A stretch of 64,000 nt of DNA from Cinclus cinclus (taxonomy: Eukaryota; Chordata; Aves; Passeriformes; Cinclidae). Positions 11,655-25,200 of this stretch are shown in pieces. Each line of letters begins with the position of its first letter. Position 1 is the stretch's first letter. The translations under genes were made by a program, and so were the position numbers. The stretch covers positions 21,050,142 through 21,114,141 of the forward strand of contig NC_085049.1 of the NCBI RefSeq assembly GCF_963662255.1, in the 5' to 3' direction. The notes beneath the pieces were generated by a model, which worked only from the letters and a program-made list of their open reading frames with translations, searched no databases and was not told where the DNA came from.

Positions 11655-12724
11655 GTAAGATAAGAGAGTCCTAAAATATAACAATTGAGTAGCTTGGGCT
11701 TTCATATTGATGTGGTGACTAATTCTTATTTCTATTTTTGCACCTAACATGCATGAGCATCTAATCAGCTGAAAGTAAACACTAGTATCTTTAACACAAA
11801 ACATTTCCAACACGTTTATATTGTCTATAAAATTTCTGTTATATTTATGCTTTAAAAATATCTTCATTTTTTTCAGTGTTTTCCAGTCTGAAGTGAAAGC
11901 TTTGCTTATACATTTCTGTCCATATATAGATACCTAAACCCACTCGAACACTTTTGTCTTTTGAATTGGGAATGAAATTTCCCCTGTACGCTGAAGGGTT
12001 TTACTCATAGCATCTGATCACTCCAAAATAGGTACTGAGAGGTTAAATTAATTACTTACTTAATGAAATAAATAGGAAATAATTTAACTGAAAACAGAGA
12101 CTGAAGTTTGATTACTGGAGGCGTGAGCTACATTTCATCCAGACCATCATGGTTTGGAATACTGCAGGGAATTATAAGGATATCATACCAGCAAGCTGCA
12201 ACTGGGCTCCAATTTATGAACTGTAACCTCCACAGTCTTTTAAAGTTTGATTTTCCTTTATTTTAACTGAACTGATTTCAGGCAAGTTCTTTTAGAAGTT
12301 CAGTGTATGAGAAAGATCACTAAAAAATCCCAAATTGCTGTTTTAATACTTTTTTTCTCTTACATTACAAAATTTGTATTTTGAAAAATACTTTTTTAAA
12401 AAAAATTATTTTTAACAATTGTTATCTGGGTTTCATTCCAAATCCAAAGATTTGTAAACATTCAAGTTTTTACAGTCTTAGGGGAAACTATTGATAGATG
12501 TCTAGGATTGAAGAAGCAAGGTGTACCGTTTCACCTCTTTGGGACTGGATGCAAAAGGTGATCGAAATGCACAGCAAAATGCTATCACTCGACATCTTTA
12601 TGGAGCTTTGAGCAATTTCATTAATCCTTTAATATGATGAACTGAGAAATGAAGTATCAAGTAGTTTCTTGTCTTTCCTCTTTAATCCTGGGTTTGTTGG
12701 GGTTTTTTTTGTTTTTTTTTTCCT
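11655..12724. other. AT-rich DNA upstream of the CpG island
   Basis: No gene or recognised repeat is seen. Base composition switches abruptly from AT-rich to GC-rich at about 12725. Confidence 0.5.
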
Positions 12725-13048
12725 CCCAAATTGGACCGGAGCTGCCGGACCAAGCCGCTCCACTCCACCTGGGCTGTTCCCAGGAGGGGACGCGCTGAGC
12801 CACGTGTGAACACCTGGATCCTGGAAATACCGGAGTCCGGGAACGGCACCGCAGGACACAGCGCCCGAAGTCAGGGCCGCGCACCGTCAGCTGCTCTGGG
12901 AATAAACGCTCTGCACAAACACACTGGTTTTTCAGATGAGCGTCATTGCTTTAATAGGAAATACATTAAAGAGGTTTCCGTAGCCCCTTCAGCGTGCAAA
13001 ATACAAAGCAAAACAAAAAAACCGCAAACAAAACACCCAAACTATCAT

Positions 13049-13090
13049 GAAATGCAATGACATGGAATGCAGTGCAGTGCAATGCAATGC
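13049..13090. repeat. degenerate pentamer repeat (AATGC/AGTGC)n
   Basis: A run of imperfect five-base units, AATGC and AGTGC, lies at the AT/GC transition inside the CpG island. It explains the repeated Ala-Met-Gln-Cys-like translations here. Confidence 0.7.
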
Positions 13091-13436
13091 CACCTTCACG
13101 GACGAGTGCTGCGTTGCGGCGACTCTCCCGTCCCCGCTCGCTGCCCGAGGCCGCGGTGCGGGAGCCGCTGCCCGCGGGCTGGGCCGGCCGAGAGCGCCGC
13201 TCGGGCTGGCTCTGCCCGCCGCTGTTTCCCTCCCTCGGGCGGCATCCCGCTTCATTCCCGAGGCCGCCGCAGGTGCCCGCAGCCGCTCGCTGCCGCCCTG
13301 CCGGGGCCGGGCTCAGCCCTGCCCGGGCACAAGCGCCCGCCCTCCGGGCCGGCCGGCGCGGAGCCGCTCCCCAGGACTGCCGGCGCTGCCGAGGTGGAAG
13401 GCGGTGAGGGGGGGACGGGGGGTCCCTCCCGCACGG

Positions 13437-13470
13437 GGCCGGAGCCGAAGCCGGAGCCGGAGCCGGGCGT
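13437..13470 (+). repeat. GGAGCC-type hexamer repeat
   Basis: Imperfect repeats of GGAGCC, with GAAGCC variants, lie within the CpG island. They translate as Glu-Pro/Lys-Pro repeats in one frame but look like simple GC-rich expansion. Confidence 0.7.
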
Positions 13471-13598
13471 GAGGGAAGCGCTGTGTTCTGGGGGGGCCGC
13501 GGGCGGACCGGCGGCTCCCCGGCAGCGGGAGGGGGTGACGGCGGCCGCCGAGGCGTGGAAGGGCCGCCCTGTCCGGCTGGAGCCGCCTGAGGCGGGGG

Positions 13599-13699
13599 AT
13601 GTCGGCGGAGCCGGGCTGGAGGGATCTCGGAGAACCCTCTGCAAACCCCAAACGCAAAAACGCCCCCTCGGTCAGGACCCCGGAAAAGTCCAGCGGCAG
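13599..13699 (+). CDS. candidate first coding exon from the CpG island
   Basis: An ATG with G at -3 opens a frame that begins MSAEPGWRDLGEPS and continues through the basic stretch PKRKNAPSVRTPEKSSG. It ends with two carry-over bases at a donor (GGCAG then GTGGGT at 13700). Its position near the downstream edge of a CpG island is typical for a first exon. The next plus-strand exon with strong sites and the required one-base start phase is 28133-28182. The peptide has no domain I recognise. It is polar, basic and probably disordered. The donor is only moderate, and the frame stays open past it to 13793. Confidence 0.36.
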
Positions 13700-16600
13700 G
13701 TGGGTTTTGCCCAGCCCGTGCTCGGGTCCCTGTGTGCCCGCTCTCCCGGGAAGGCGTGTGGGGAAGGCTTTGCTGGTGGTGCTGAGGGCGTGAAGGAGGT
13801 GTCTGTGATGGTGATTGAGCCAGGTGATGGCATAGACGTGTGCTAGCATCTTCTGCTGTGAAATTAGGGAGATAAGTTTGACAGGCAGCATCCATTCTTT
13901 CCTTCTGGATGTTCTAGTTACCTGGTTTGTGAATAAGTTAAGGTTGTATCGGTTGGTCAGAAGTAGGACCTTCTTTCTGAGCTTTAACTTGGCAGGGGCA
14001 GGGAGCAGAGGGAACAAGGAGATAAATTAATTGTCAAAGACACTTCACTTTTTTCATAGTCTCTCCCTCTTCCGGCAGCCCTTTAAATTAATAAATCCGA
14101 ATGCATTTGTAACTCTCTCAAGTAGCTGCCAGCAGTGTAGGAATGATTATTTTTTGAGTAATTCATTCTTTTTTCCTTTTTTTTTTATAATTTTAATTTC
14201 TTTACTAGGATTTCGCCTTGCATTTTGAAGGCTGATTTTGATGTGTTCTCCCTTCTCACAGAATAGGTTCAACAATAGAAGGTACTCACTGGGGCTCAGT
14301 AGTGATATCTCCCTGGCTCCTGCTGACACCTGTTGCTGAACTGGCCTTTATGGTTTCTATCCCTCTCTGTTTGACCAGTTGTTATTTACTCGGGTAATGA
14401 AGAAGTGGATGTGAAGTTAAGACAATCTAGTTTTTCATAAAACTTCATAAAGTTCTGGATATTTGTTTCCTGTGTAGGGTGCTGGTGAACCTCCGTTCAT
14501 ATTTACAGTAGTAGTGATGTATACGCCATGTACATACAGCTTTAAAATGTTTTTGCTGTAGTACTTAATATTTAAAAGCCTTAAATGTGACTTGGAAGTA
14601 AGTTAGTTCAGTTACTTTTGATTTGTACATAATCTCTGACTTGGTCACATACAAGCATGATACTGTGTATAAAACCTTTAATTTGAGTTGACTAGCCCCT
14701 CTAGAGCTGCTTCAGCAAAGCCCACCTCAGCTCTCTTTTCACAAAACAGCCGGCACAGAACAATCCGAATGCTGACATTCTACATGCGGGGGGGTAGTTA
14801 AATGAAATCTTGTCTCCATGTAGGATTTTTTGACAAAATGACTCTTAAAAAAGTCAATTACGTGTCAGTGAAGGTCGACCCTGGTGCTTTGGGACTGAGA
14901 CCTGCAGTAGCTGAGGGGCTGTAGCTATACAGTGCCTCCTTCTCCCATGACAGCTTGGAGAGCAGGACTGCCTGTTTTGACATCTACATTTCAAAATACA
15001 TTATATGTATTTTCCAAAAGCAATAGGCAATATAGTAAAATTAAATGGCCTGAAAATAGCTAGTGTTTTTTAAAAATAAACTTGCCTGGTCATTATTCTT
15101 TTGACTAGACTTTCAGAATTTTCATTATTATAGCTGATGCTTGCTTTAAAATGCTCTGGTTTCCAGATAAGCATATCTTATATTTGTATAAGTAATGTAA
15201 AGTTCACAGAAGATGTAGAAATCAACAGATTGATGCTGTGTTTCCTTGATCATAGAAAAAAACCAAAATCCAAATACATGGGGTGTGCCATATGCCTTTG
15301 CCCACTACATGGTTGTTTTTTTCTTTTTTTTTTTTTTTCCCAAGAATGCAGGGTAAGGATGGGATTGTGCAGAAGAGCTGGAGAATAAAATATAAGCTAA
15401 TCAGAGAGTACAGTTAACTTCACATTCTGTATCAGAAATACATATTTAAATTTTTTTACAAAGTAAATGTGAGTCTCAAGGAAGGTAATTAGAGTGGGCA
15501 GAGAGGAAGAAGAATCTACCTCCGTATAGAGTGAAACCTTGATAAACACACAGTATGAAGAAAAGACAGTGTAACTAGACAGCAGAAACTGCCCCCAGAA
15601 GGGGCTTACTGCTGCATATACTTTTATTTTGTTAATGTGGAGATATTAACATTTACCAAAGGGAAGGATTCCCCATTACATAACCAGACATCTGAAAATG
15701 TACAGCTCTGCATGGGAAACCTGGCACAGTCAGCCAGAACCTTTTTTCCATTTCAATTAACTAAGCCAGATTTTAGTATAGATGGAGAGTACATTTTCAG
15801 GTGCTTAATGGTTTTTCTAATCCTGTGACCTTAGGGAAGTCTTCCAGGAGTGCCCCATGAACCTATTGTGTGGCTGTATCATACCACCTTTGGGGTTTGG
15901 ATGCTTACTTGGAAACAGCAGTGGCTGGAGGAAAGAGACATGATGTTTTCACTAGATCAGGGTAGAACAAAGTAAAGCAGTTTGAAACCTAATTCTTCTG
16001 TAAATAATGTTTGAAATTAGTGTTTGAATTAATATCTATGTGATTTCTGGCCCTGACTTATTTTAAGCCTCTGTTATGTCTAGGTAGGAAAGTTTTTTAA
16101 TAACCTTTGAAAAATAGCATGGCCCTAGCGTCAGGCCGAGCGAATTGTCCGAATTAACACAAATCTTTGCTGATGGAGTAGTGGATAGAGTAGATGAGTG
16201 TTTCTCAGACTTCCTGCAAGTGTGAACACCGTTTGGGATTATCCTTCTCCTTTTGTGCACTTCCCAAATAAAAAGTTTCTTCTGTATTACTTTAAGTGCT
16301 GGCAGTAACTAAGTTCCTTGGGGTGCTGGATGGAAAAGGACATGAAAATCAGCTGCAGTGATCAGCTGTAGGTGTAAACACTCTGTGCATTGGCCAGGAG
16401 CAGCAGAGTGCTGCTAGCAGCTGAAGGGAGTGGTAGTTCCCCAGCCAGCGTAAATCCATGCAGCAGGTAATTACAGCTGCTGCTGACTCCCCTGGAGGAA
16501 ATGAGCTGCTTCCAGCTGTAAATCAGGGCCGTTTGGTTTTATTGTTTTTCTTGTTATTTTTTTAATAGCTTAATATCTTAATTAAGTTTTCCCCTACCTG

Positions 16601-19600
16601 TTTATGACTCCTACCCTTTGAATCTTCTTGTTAGTTCATTCAGAGGTGCAGCTCAGGTAAAAGAAACACTGGTTGGTTTGTGTCCTTATTTTTTTTTTAG
16701 AAAAAGTCACTTGTCAGATAGCAGAGTTACCAGAACCTCTGTTGTGGCTTGTTACTATAATTCTACCAAATAACAGATTGTCTTTCATAAAAAAACTGAT
16801 TCACAAGTCCATTTCTTTGGCTCAGATTTGATGAAGTATATGACTACTAGCCTAAGTTATTTCTGCTAGGCTAGGGAGAAGATGTGTGCAGCTGAGAAAG
16901 ATTGGAGGATTCTTTTTGTAAACAATTCTTAATTTTAGTCTGCTAATACTTCTAGTAAAATGAACCTTAAATTTTTATCCAAGATACTTTAAAGTGACTA
17001 GGAAAGAGGGAAACTTCTAACTTATAAATTAAATTTCAAAATGCAAACAACACAGTTGTTTCTCTTTTTATTCCTTAATATAATTTGCTGGTATTTTAAC
17101 GTAATACACAGGAACTTTGGAGGATAAAAACTGTCACTACTCAATATTGGTTAGCTTGTAACTAAAAGGAAGTCACCTAGTGCTGTGTGTTTGTGAACAC
17201 AACACAGCAGCAGTCTGCCTCCTGTCAGTGCCACCTGTACCTGCTGGCAGCCTGTGACATGAACACGGGCTTGGAGCAGGCTGAGACAATAGAATGTGCA
17301 TCAAAGATCCAGCTGCTGATAAGCTGGTCTGTTTATTAGTCAGATGTCTCCCTTTGGTTCTAAAGAAAGTGTCTGTCTTTGCTTTGTTTCTTCTAATAAA
17401 TGAGGGAAAATCAGGCAAGTGTTGATTTTTCTGTGCAGTACTTGTTGGTACCTTTGTGCAGAATGTAGCTGGATACCAGTTTGTGTATTGGAACAAATGT
17501 AAAAGGTTTCTTTTAAAATCCTTGGAGTTTCCACTAAACATTCTCCATGGTGGAAGAAAGGAAGGCTCTTCCAGTGGAGCTTCCATTTATGACTTAGGGT
17601 ATGGTCAAGCATGCTCTTGGCCACAGCTGTTTGGAGTTCCATGCTTACTGACTGACCTCATTATCAGTTTTGTTCTAGTTTGGTTTGGGTTTAACTTTGC
17701 TGAAGGCCCTCACCCTTGTATTCTGCAAACACAACTTCTGTGTGGCTGCTCCAGCCTGGTTGAATCAAAGTTGTCTTGACGAGCTTAAATGTTTTCAGTA
17801 AGACATTTTAAAAGACAGACATAGTTTGCTGAGTCTTACCATTATGAAGAATCACAGTGTCCTTCTTTTGCAATATTTTGATAGTGGATGGTATTTTAAT
17901 GTGTATTTAAGCCTGAATCCTGTCACGTGTTAATTTATCACTGGTTTTCTTGTGCAACAACAAAATGATCCTGAAAGTGGAATTTAAATATGGATTTATT
18001 GACACTTCTCAGGAGCTAGTTCAGCAAGCAAGCTTTGGCTGCACATGTTGGCAATCTGGAGCCTGTATGTGTGTCACATCATTATTAGCTCAGCCATGGT
18101 GTCACTATGTCATCACTATCAGCTCAGACCCTTATGTGCAGATACAAACAACAAATACTGCTTGGTTTCCACACAGTACACTAGAAAAATATGTTCCTGT
18201 GTTTCAGGATTAAGACATGAAAAACTCTTCTAAACTTTTTTGGAATTGTCCCTCTGATGAGTTTAAAGTAGTTGCTTTCATTATATATCATGGCTCCACC
18301 AGTCTTTGCCCCATCCTTCTGCGAACAAGTTGATTCCAGTTTCATTGTTTGGACTCATTTGCTGTAGTGCCTTTAAATTAAACTTCAAAAAAATCTTTCA
18401 GTAGGAATGTCATACCTGACAATGAACGATTGCTGTATAATATATACTGATAATGTTCTGCTGTCATCCAGCTCTCAGTTGTATTATTTATATAAAATTT
18501 TTCACTTTGGAGAAGTGAGACTGCTTATGGAGGTTAGAAAAACATCACATTTTAATACTGTGCCAAGAGCGAAGGCTGCCCTCTGCTTGCATAGCTTGGG
18601 CTGAAATGGAATTATCTATACCCTTCTTGTGATACTGGGGAGAAGCATATGAAGACGAGATAAAGTAGGTACTGCTACTCCATTCCCAGGCACCGTTTTT
18701 GCTTTGGAACCACAGAAGTGTTGAAGTGTTGAAAAGGATGTGGAAGCTGAGGGTGTGTTGGCTTCTCAGGAATACAGTGTGAATACCAAAGTACAGCTTC
18801 TCTGAGTTTGCTCTCATTCTGTAACCTTTCAGAAGTGTTAAAACAACTTCAAGATGCTGAAGTAGCAGATAGCACTGTTATTTATTTTTCTGGCATGTAA
18901 GGAAAGTTAGAAGTGTATTTGCTTTAACTGGTCTCTACCCACAAGTTGGTCGAATAATTAAAGATATGCAAAAAGCTCCTGGGCATGGCAAGAACTTTCA
19001 GGAGCGTGTGCTGGGCACCAGATGCTGCCTCAGTACATGCACTGTAGCTGTATGGAATAATGTCTACATGTAAACTTGTTTGTCCACTTCCCTGTGATAG
19101 TGAAGTGTGAAGGACAAAGTCAGGAAAATGTGAGATGCTTTGAGTGGCCTCTAATCAACATGGCACAGGCTTTCATCACAAACTGAACAAATTGCAATTC
19201 CAACTGTGCACTATGGTGTTTCTCAGCATCTTCTATGGTATATTTTTTCAATGTCTGGAAAAGTGAGGGAGAGTTGAGATTTTTTTTCTCTCTCTTTAGT
19301 AAAAAACATGCTGAAATGCTATACTTTTAATTCCAGACACATGATTCTTGTAAGCTGGATTTAATGGCTTTGCCTTCTGAGCTGTGTGTTGGTCATTCCT
19401 CTGCATGCAGCTTTTTCCCTATGAAATTTTTTTATGTCAGTCCTAATTTTTTGTTTCTCCAGAAGTGATGTTTGCAATGTATTGTACTTCTTCTAAAATA
19501 AATGTGGGGAAAATAATATGGCTATTTTTCCAATTGGAATGGCCATCAGTTATAAAACACAATGTTTCGCTTTCTCACTTGACTTCTGTATTGTTCAAAT

Positions 19601-22019
19601 TTAAATTCCTCTTGTTGTTCCCTTAAGATAGTGCTGTACATAAGATGCTGGAGGTTGAGAAGACTGGAAAAGTTGGGCTTTTACCTAAGGGAAGATATTA
19701 GGTCTTTGTAGGTTTTGCTAGAACATTTGATACATCTATGAGGTATGAAATATTGTTGCTATCTGGTCTTCTAATTCTCCAGTTTCTGCACAGTTTTAGT
19801 TGTATACATGTTTTATGATGCAGAAGTCATGCCTTAAGGAATCCTTTTCTGTGCAGGATGGCATTCATCTTCATTAGTAGGTATGGAGTAAAAAAGATGC
19901 TTAATTCTTTTTCTTCCACTAGAAGTGAGTTGCTCATGCATCCCTCTTAGTATTCAACTGCAAATTTGGAAACCCACAGATGGGTTTTATGGGACAGAAA
20001 AGGCATTTGGAAAAGTCTCCTGTCTATGGAGCCAGTGTGGTTATCCATTTTTAATTATACATAATGCATATTACCCTGAATAGGTACTACTCACTGGCAC
20101 TCTAGGTTCTGGTTTCTGTAGCACAGCCAACCAGACCTGATTGTATGGGTTCTTTTGAAATTAATCAGTGCTGTCTCACAGAACAAGATTGCAGTCTTAA
20201 AAGAAATCCAATCAAGGCATTGTGACTACATATAGTAGCACAAAACTATTGACTCAATATCAAAAGTATCTTAAAAGAGTGCACTGCTGTGGCTAACTAG
20301 CAGAATTAATGCTCTAATCCAAATATCAGGCACATTGCACAGGTTCAGTCGCTGTTCTGCACTTGTTACTGTGACCAAACTTGCTGATTTGTAAGTTTGG
20401 GGAAGGGAGAGAGAAAAACCTTTACGTACTCTGTGTATAAAGAGAAATTATGTGTAACAGATAGAAAGTGCTTATTATTAATGTAGTTCTTAACTTAATC
20501 TTGGGAATCTATTGATCAGTGTCTTGAAAGCATTCTCCAAGGTAGAATATTAATTGAAATATTTGTAATTTTCCAGACTCTTTGTAATTTAAGGACAGCT
20601 TATTTAATTAAAAATGTAAAAAATAGATATCCATTGGTTTAGAAATGTTGTTGAATTTAACATGACCTGTTTCATACTTAGCATTGAATCTTGCTGTATT
20701 TATGTTGAAGGTTTAAAAGAAATTAAATTTTTTGCATGCAGATTTTCTTTATCAAGTCTAAAGCAATTTCCTTGGTTCTAAGTTATTTTACTAATTTTGC
20801 TACAAAAGTGTTTGTGGTGGGCTTCAGTTATGAGACAGTTTTTTTCAAGGATTTATCACTTTTGCCATAAACACATAGTCTGATTATAGATTGGTACTGT
20901 GGTTTCTGTCTGGGAGCACTTGTTCCCTGATGAAATAGTGAAAAGTGGGCTTTTAAAAATTACACAAAGAAGCTTTTCAGCCTAGAAGGCCTTAATTTAA
21001 GATTTTCTTGACTTTAATAGTAGAGCAATTAAGCCGTATTAACATTTTTTAAAACTTTTAATATAATCTATTCAAACAGGAAGGTCAGGGACTAGTGCTG
21101 CAGGTCCGCAATCCTAAGGATCCCTAGTTCTGATCAAGGTCAGGATAAACTGTGATCTCATGTGATCAGTATTTTCCTTTGAGTTCTACTTAAAGGAAAA
21201 CTAAAACTGCAAAAAAGTATGGTTCACGCCTCTAAAATCTAAATTGTACCAGAATTGTGGAATCGAAAGGGATTCCCTGCATGGAAATGCCCAAAAAAAA
21301 AGAGGTCTCACCAGAAAAATTTCCCACCAAAGAGAATTGCAACTTTAAAATGAAAAACTGAAAACTTCAGGTTTTCATTATAAAAATAAGCTTACTTGCT
21401 CCAGGGTCCCAGTTTCCTTGCTGGATTGCATCTCAGGAAAGCATCCAAAAGCAGATACTTTTCACCAAAAGAGAAGAAAAGGCTTTATTGAAAACCTGGT
21501 TCATTGCTGACGAACAGCTTTCATGGAAAAATTTTGATTAGGTCTGTCTCAAGCATAGTAGAATACAAATTTATTCTTGTTTATTCCTGAGGCATCCAGA
21601 GTTAGGCATTCTGATATTTCTGAAATCAGCAATATCCTTAACTTGAGAGCAGGCAGTATAATAGATTTCTTGTACAGAGTCCAGTTGCTGTATGTTACTC
21701 TTGGATCTGTTGGATAACACAAAGTGTGCTTAATAATAAAGCCTGCCAGTTCTCTTCCCTCTGCTCTTCCCCTCTTGGCAGATTACCAGATTTATGTTTG
21801 ATTTCTTGGATCTTTTCATTACCTTTTTTTGCCAAAGAATTTGCTCTGACTGAACTTGTTGGAAAGGAGAAAAAGCTGAAGAATGAGTTTCTTGCTCCTC
21901 TTTGTCATTAACAGTTCTGGTATTCTCTGCTGACAGCAGTAACCAGTCTGCACCATTGGTTTACTCCTTCGGAACACCGGCTATTCCAGAGAGGGGTGCA
22001 GTGTTCATGGAATCCTGAG
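13700..22019 (+). other. long intron-like stretch, no clear gene
   Basis: If the CpG-island model is right, this is the first part of intron 1, which reaches 28132. A strong acceptor ending at 16700 (GTCCTTATTTTTTTTTTAG) is followed by an open frame, but no usable donor is visible. Poly-T tracts occur near 14180 and 15320. A few other acceptor-like or donor-like words are isolated. No repeat family is recognised. Confidence 0.4.
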
Positions 22020-22240
22020 GGACCCACCAGCATCACTGAGTGCAACTATTGGCCCTGCACAGACACCCCTCAATCCCACCCTATGCATCCCTGGGAGTGT
22101 TGTCCAAACACTCCTGGAGCTCTGGCAGCCTCGGGGCTGTGACCATTTCCTGGGGAGCCTGGGCAGTGCCCAACACCCTCTGGGGGAAGAACCTTGATAA
22201 CCAACCTAAACCTCCCAAGTGTTCCAGAGACCAATACCAA
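22020..22240 (-). mobile_element. CR1 LINE 3'-region fragment
   Basis: The plus strand reads like the reverse complement of a CR1 3' segment common in birds. Characteristic pieces are ACTCCTGGAGCTCTGGCAGCC, CATTTCCTGGGGAGCCTGG and ACCCTCTGGGGGAAGAACCTT, followed by CAACCTAAACCTCCC. It is diverged and short, with no coding capacity. Its borders are approximate. Frames read across it on either strand are shadows. Confidence 0.6.
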
Positions 22241-25200
22241 GAGACCAGGTATGGATGACACGGAACATAAAACTATAGCATGTTCCAACTGCAGCAGGAT
22301 CTTTGTCCTGTCTCCTTTTCACAGTTAATTCCAAATCAAGTGTGGTGGTAGCACATTCTTTTAGGACAGAATTAGGATATGCCCTTTCAGGTGAAGGGTG
22401 AGTGTCAGAGTCAGCGCTAGTGGGGTGCTTACCATTCAGTTTTGAAGCCTGTTCTAGACTTCCAAACATAAATGAAATTTTACGTATAATGATTTTTAAA
22501 AAGTAACAATTTTGTGCTGTATACCTGAGACTGGATACAGCAAGTGAGAGTGCGGATGCAGCAATTTCTCTGCAGGTGTGAAAAAGTGTCAGTGTGCCTC
22601 GAATGCTGTTCTCCTTTCCCAGTTACACCTGGTTGCCTCTGAGAGTTTCTACTGATCTCTGGAGGTTTTTCCTCCTGTTTTTTCAGCCCGTGGGCACTGT
22701 AGCTTCACTGCTGCACATGGGTACAGCTCCAGCCAGGCCATTGAAATGCTGCATGAGGTTCCCCAGTCCCCCCTTCTTTGCTTCATTGAATAGAAACCTT
22801 TTCTTGTAAACCTAGCAACAACAACAGCAGCAAAGCCCAGACAAAAGAGAGCTTTTGGGTCGCTCGGCAGTCCCAGGAGGGGCACTGCCAGCTGCGGGTC
22901 ACTCCTTTGTGCAGTCTCCAAGCGGAACGCAAGGGCTCTGCTCTGCCAGCTTCAGGCTGGGGAGCCACAGGGTAATCTGTGCCCCAATAAGAGCTTGTTT
23001 GTCTGTCTTTCCTGTTATGAATAGCAATGGGTGAGCATGTTTTGCGTGATTTCAAATCCACTTAAAATTCATGGGTTTGAAATCAAAACCAGAACTCAAA
23101 TCTTAGGAGGTTTGTGTTCTTTTAGGAGCTGGCCTTTTGCCAGGATGTGTCTGTTCATTTAACTTTTAACCCTGGAATCAAATACATACCAGTTTGCTAT
23201 ACCAGGTCACTTTGTATTGCTTTGTATCTTCCTTATATTTTTTAACATCTGTTCCATTGCATGCATTTATGGATATCAGAAAGTTCCTAGCATAGATGTT
23301 TGCTCTCTCATGAGCATATGAATTTTGTCTTCCATCTTCATCTTTCACAGTTTCAGGGCTCACAGCATGTGCCTTCTGCCTGTTTCTGTATATATCTAAG
23401 GCAGTAAAGAAAGGCTGAAATCCATCCTCTTTGAGGGCTGTATTTTAGATCCTGTATGCTTTGATTATGGACTGAAATAAAGCCCCGACTATCTGTGCCC
23501 TGTAGTGGTTTGGTTTACTCACCATTGTCTGTTTCTGAGAGGTGACACAGTCACAGCAGCTCTGCAGGGCACTGAGGAACGTGATAATGCGTAGTGCAAA
23601 TATAGGGTTTTATTTTTAAAAGTTTTTTACACCAAGCCTGTCTTGCCTCTAGTGCTGTTCTGCTCTGTGCTGGTGTGCTTTTATGCAGGTGCATGGAACC
23701 CCAAACAACCCTGATGTGGAAGATAACAGAAAGCTTGCAAATTGACTGAAAATAATCTGCAGTGTCGCATTTTGTAGGTGAGCCCAATACTAGTCTGTAG
23801 ATTCCATATAGGTTCACTTGGTGATTCTTCTTGGGGTTTTTTCCCCTTTAAATAGTTGCACCTATTAAAAAAATTAAAGTGTGGGTGTTTCTGTGTATCT
23901 ATAAAAAAGAGATATATGTGTTTATTGTTATGGGCATATTGTAGTTATGTGTTAGCAGACATTTTTAAGCTGTAATTTGTTGACTTAATAAATTATATCC
24001 ATGCTTTCCTTTGGTGAGCAGGAAAGTGTTTATTTTTCAGTATTTTATATTGTGAGGTGATTATGGGAACCTGCTGTGATCATAGCCATTCACTTAAATA
24101 TAATCTCTTTGATCATGATTATCTGTAAATCAGATGCAATTTTTTGGAGTTTGTTTGGTTTTACAGACATGATCAAAAGCCTATAAATAACTTGGTCTGT
24201 CACTTCTGACATCATGTGAAATAGGGGTTATTTGAACTGCAGTGTGAATTTTATGGTGTGTGTATGTTCTCTGAATCTAAGTGCAGGAGATAGGCTTTTT
24301 AACATCAATGCTTGTGATTATGAACTTTGAATATATTTTCTGTGTAATTTCTTCATTTTAGCTATTGCTGTTGAAATTAATCAGCTTGCTGTAACTCACT
24401 GGAGTGTGTCAGAAAGCACTGCCCAGCATATCCATTGGAGTATTCTTTTTAGTCTAAATATATTTTAAATTTATTCTAAATGTATTTTAGTGATTTTGTT
24501 TTAGATTAGAAGAACAGTAAAGCTTTTAACTTTTTGCAGTGTCTTCACACCATATGTGCATTGAAGCTATTCTGTTTTTAAAAAGTCATAATACGTTACT
24601 TCAACCTGAGAAAGTAATATAAAGTATTTAGACCTTTTCTTAAAAAAAAATCAAAGAGAGTTATTACTTTCAAAAAACTGACTATTTCAGCATTAAATAT
24701 TTCATTTGATACTTTAAAAAGTAGATTTAAGCAACACTTTGTCAATTCTGTATACAATTGCTCGAGAGTTATTTTTGCTGCCATAAGCAATGTAATGAAA
24801 GTATGTGAGGAGCAGAAACTTTAAACAACAGTATTGGTTAATATTCAGATGTTCGTTAAAATTTCCACCGGGATTTTCAGTGGCTGTGTTACTGATTAAA
24901 AGTGACTAGAGATAATCTTACTAACTCATTTTGCTTTTCCTCATATCTCAGTTATTTAAGACAGAATGGTGGTGAGAGGTGCAGTTTAAGAAATTACATT
25001 AACACCATTTTGAGATTGATAGTTTTCTACTTAAGCTGTGAATGTTTCTAATGTTCCTTTTTTTCTGTTTTCTATCCCACTGATGATGTACTGCCTGAGG
25101 TCTTTAGCCACAAATTCCACCCTTAATTTCAGAGCAAGATTATATTGGGTGTTAAGACTTACAGACTTCTATGCCACTAAAGGAAGATTTCTCCCTATGC

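Larger units (their letters stand above)
12725..13760. promoter_or_regulatory. CpG island, probable promoter
   Basis: About 1 kb is strongly GC-rich and dense in CpG, with AT-rich DNA on both sides. It contains an inverted CCAAT box (ATTGG, 12730-12734), an E-box CACGTG (12801-12806) and several GC-box-like GGGCGG/CCGCCC words. No TATA box is evident. This is the usual architecture of a broad vertebrate promoter, and it contains the candidate first coding exon at 13599. Long reading frames on both strands here reflect a lack of stop codons in GC-rich DNA. Bidirectional activity is possible but not shown. Confidence 0.8.

Noticed and set aside
12966..13895. 309-codon minus-strand and 259-codon plus-strand frames over the CpG island
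   Set aside because: They overlap each other and are dominated by Pro, Arg, Ala and Gly. They exist because GC-rich DNA has few stop codons. No domain is visible.
16701..16790. Plus-strand segment after a very strong acceptor
   Set aside because: No acceptable donor is found before the in-frame stop, and it does not connect to other exons.
22687..22770. Plus-strand segment after a strong acceptor, open in a frame with QAIEML
   Set aside because: The only donor-like site (GAG then GTTCCC) is poor, and no compatible neighbour was found.
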